From Zonotrichia leucophrys gambelii (lineage: Eukaryota; Chordata; Aves; Passeriformes; Passerellidae), in the NCBI RefSeq assembly GCF_028769735.1, contig NC_088171.1:67721216-67785215 (forward strand): a stretch of 64,000 bases of DNA. The letters are read 5' to 3'. The notes below the pieces were generated by a model. The model did not search any database and was not told the origin of the DNA. It worked only from the letters and a program-made list of their open reading frames with translations. This document shows positions 63,939-64,000 of the stretch, in pieces (position 1 is the stretch's first letter; every line of letters starts with the position of its first letter). The translations under genes and the position numbers were made by a program.

Positions 63939-64000
63939 CTATACACAAAGAGAAAGAGAGCTCAGAGAAAGTGTAAGGATTAACTTTATTTTAAAAAGGA
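63939..64000 (-). other. LY86: LY86 intron 2, 3' end (cut by window edge)
   Basis: The minus strand reads a pyrimidine-rich CTCTCTTTCTCTTTG tract into TATAG immediately before exon 3. This is a good splice acceptor. The rest of the intron and exons 1-2 are outside the window. Confidence 0.85.

Larger units (their letters stand above)
53122..64000 (-). other. LY86: LY86 (MD-1) gene, 3' part: exons 3-5, introns and 3'UTR
   Basis: LY86/MD-1 is a small secreted glycoprotein of the MD-2-related lipid-recognition (ML) family. It binds the ectodomain of RP105 (CD180), a Toll-like receptor relative on B cells and myeloid cells, and modulates lipopolysaccharide responses. Three minus-strand exons join in frame (phase 1 between exons 3 and 4, phase 0 between 4 and 5) to give 91 codons plus the stop. 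The product covers the C-terminal part of the ML fold, with SIKELY, LCGPG, FCGKKKGE, YEGP, EIPQGDY and VACADFTV blocks in the family order. MD-1 is preferred over MD-2 (LY96) because FCGKKKGE resembles the MD-1 FCGRRKGE block, and ACADFTV resembles the MD-1 ACANAT block; MD-2 differs at both. Exons 1-2 lie past the right edge. Introns 3 and 4 are about 6.9 and 3.0 kb. No frameshift or premature stop is seen, so the gene looks functional. Confidence 0.93.

Noticed and set aside
1..64000. tRNA, rRNA, CRISPR arrays, operons and bacterial promoters
   Set aside because: No complete A-box/B-box pair, rRNA core or regularly spaced direct-repeat array was seen, and the sequence is eukaryotic.

Overview
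The window is vertebrate nuclear DNA, almost certainly from a bird and probably a songbird. Evidence: long non-coding stretches, intron-containing coding sequence with GT/AG splice sites, several CR1 LINE fragments (the dominant avian retrotransposon), and one solo LTR of a type I associate with passerine genomes. No prokaryotic gene organisation is present. Nearly all long open frames are chance frames and are not annotated as genes.

The one protein-coding gene I can identify is at the right end on the minus strand: the 3' half of LY86 (MD-1), the secreted MD-2-related lipid-recognition partner of the Toll-like protein RP105/CD180. Three exons are readable. Exon 3 is 63810-63938, exon 4 is 56820-56872, and terminal coding exon 5 is 53772-53867 with a TAG stop. 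They have consistent phases, good splice sites and one continuous MD-1-like reading frame. A 3'UTR of about 650 nt runs to a canonical AATAAA (53140-53145). Exons 1 and 2, with the signal peptide, lie beyond the right edge. Intron 3 carries an antisense CR1 copy.

The left 53 kb lies downstream of LY86 and I could not find a recognisable coding exon in it. It holds a CR1 3' end (1665-1957, minus), a solo LTR (11624-12699, minus), two older CR1 ORF2 fragments (26525-26890 minus; 30890-31190 plus), simple repeats, a short 28-bp tandem duplication with a hairpin (16719-16774), a CpG-island-like segment (44169-44532) and a smaller CpG cluster (20549-20670). In human the next gene downstream of LY86 is RREB1 in the same orientation. 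If synteny holds, this is the LY86-RREB1 intergenic region and the CpG island could be a distal promoter, but I see no RREB1 coding exon.

Possibly new items just downstream of LY86 are a perfect 14-bp-arm inverted repeat (51734-51771) inside overlapping opposed open frames, and a plus-strand exon-like block (52293-52436) with a strong splice acceptor and a 42-codon frame whose N-terminus looks like a secretory signal peptide. Family and gene names come from recognition by eye. No database search, alignment or repeat-masking was run.
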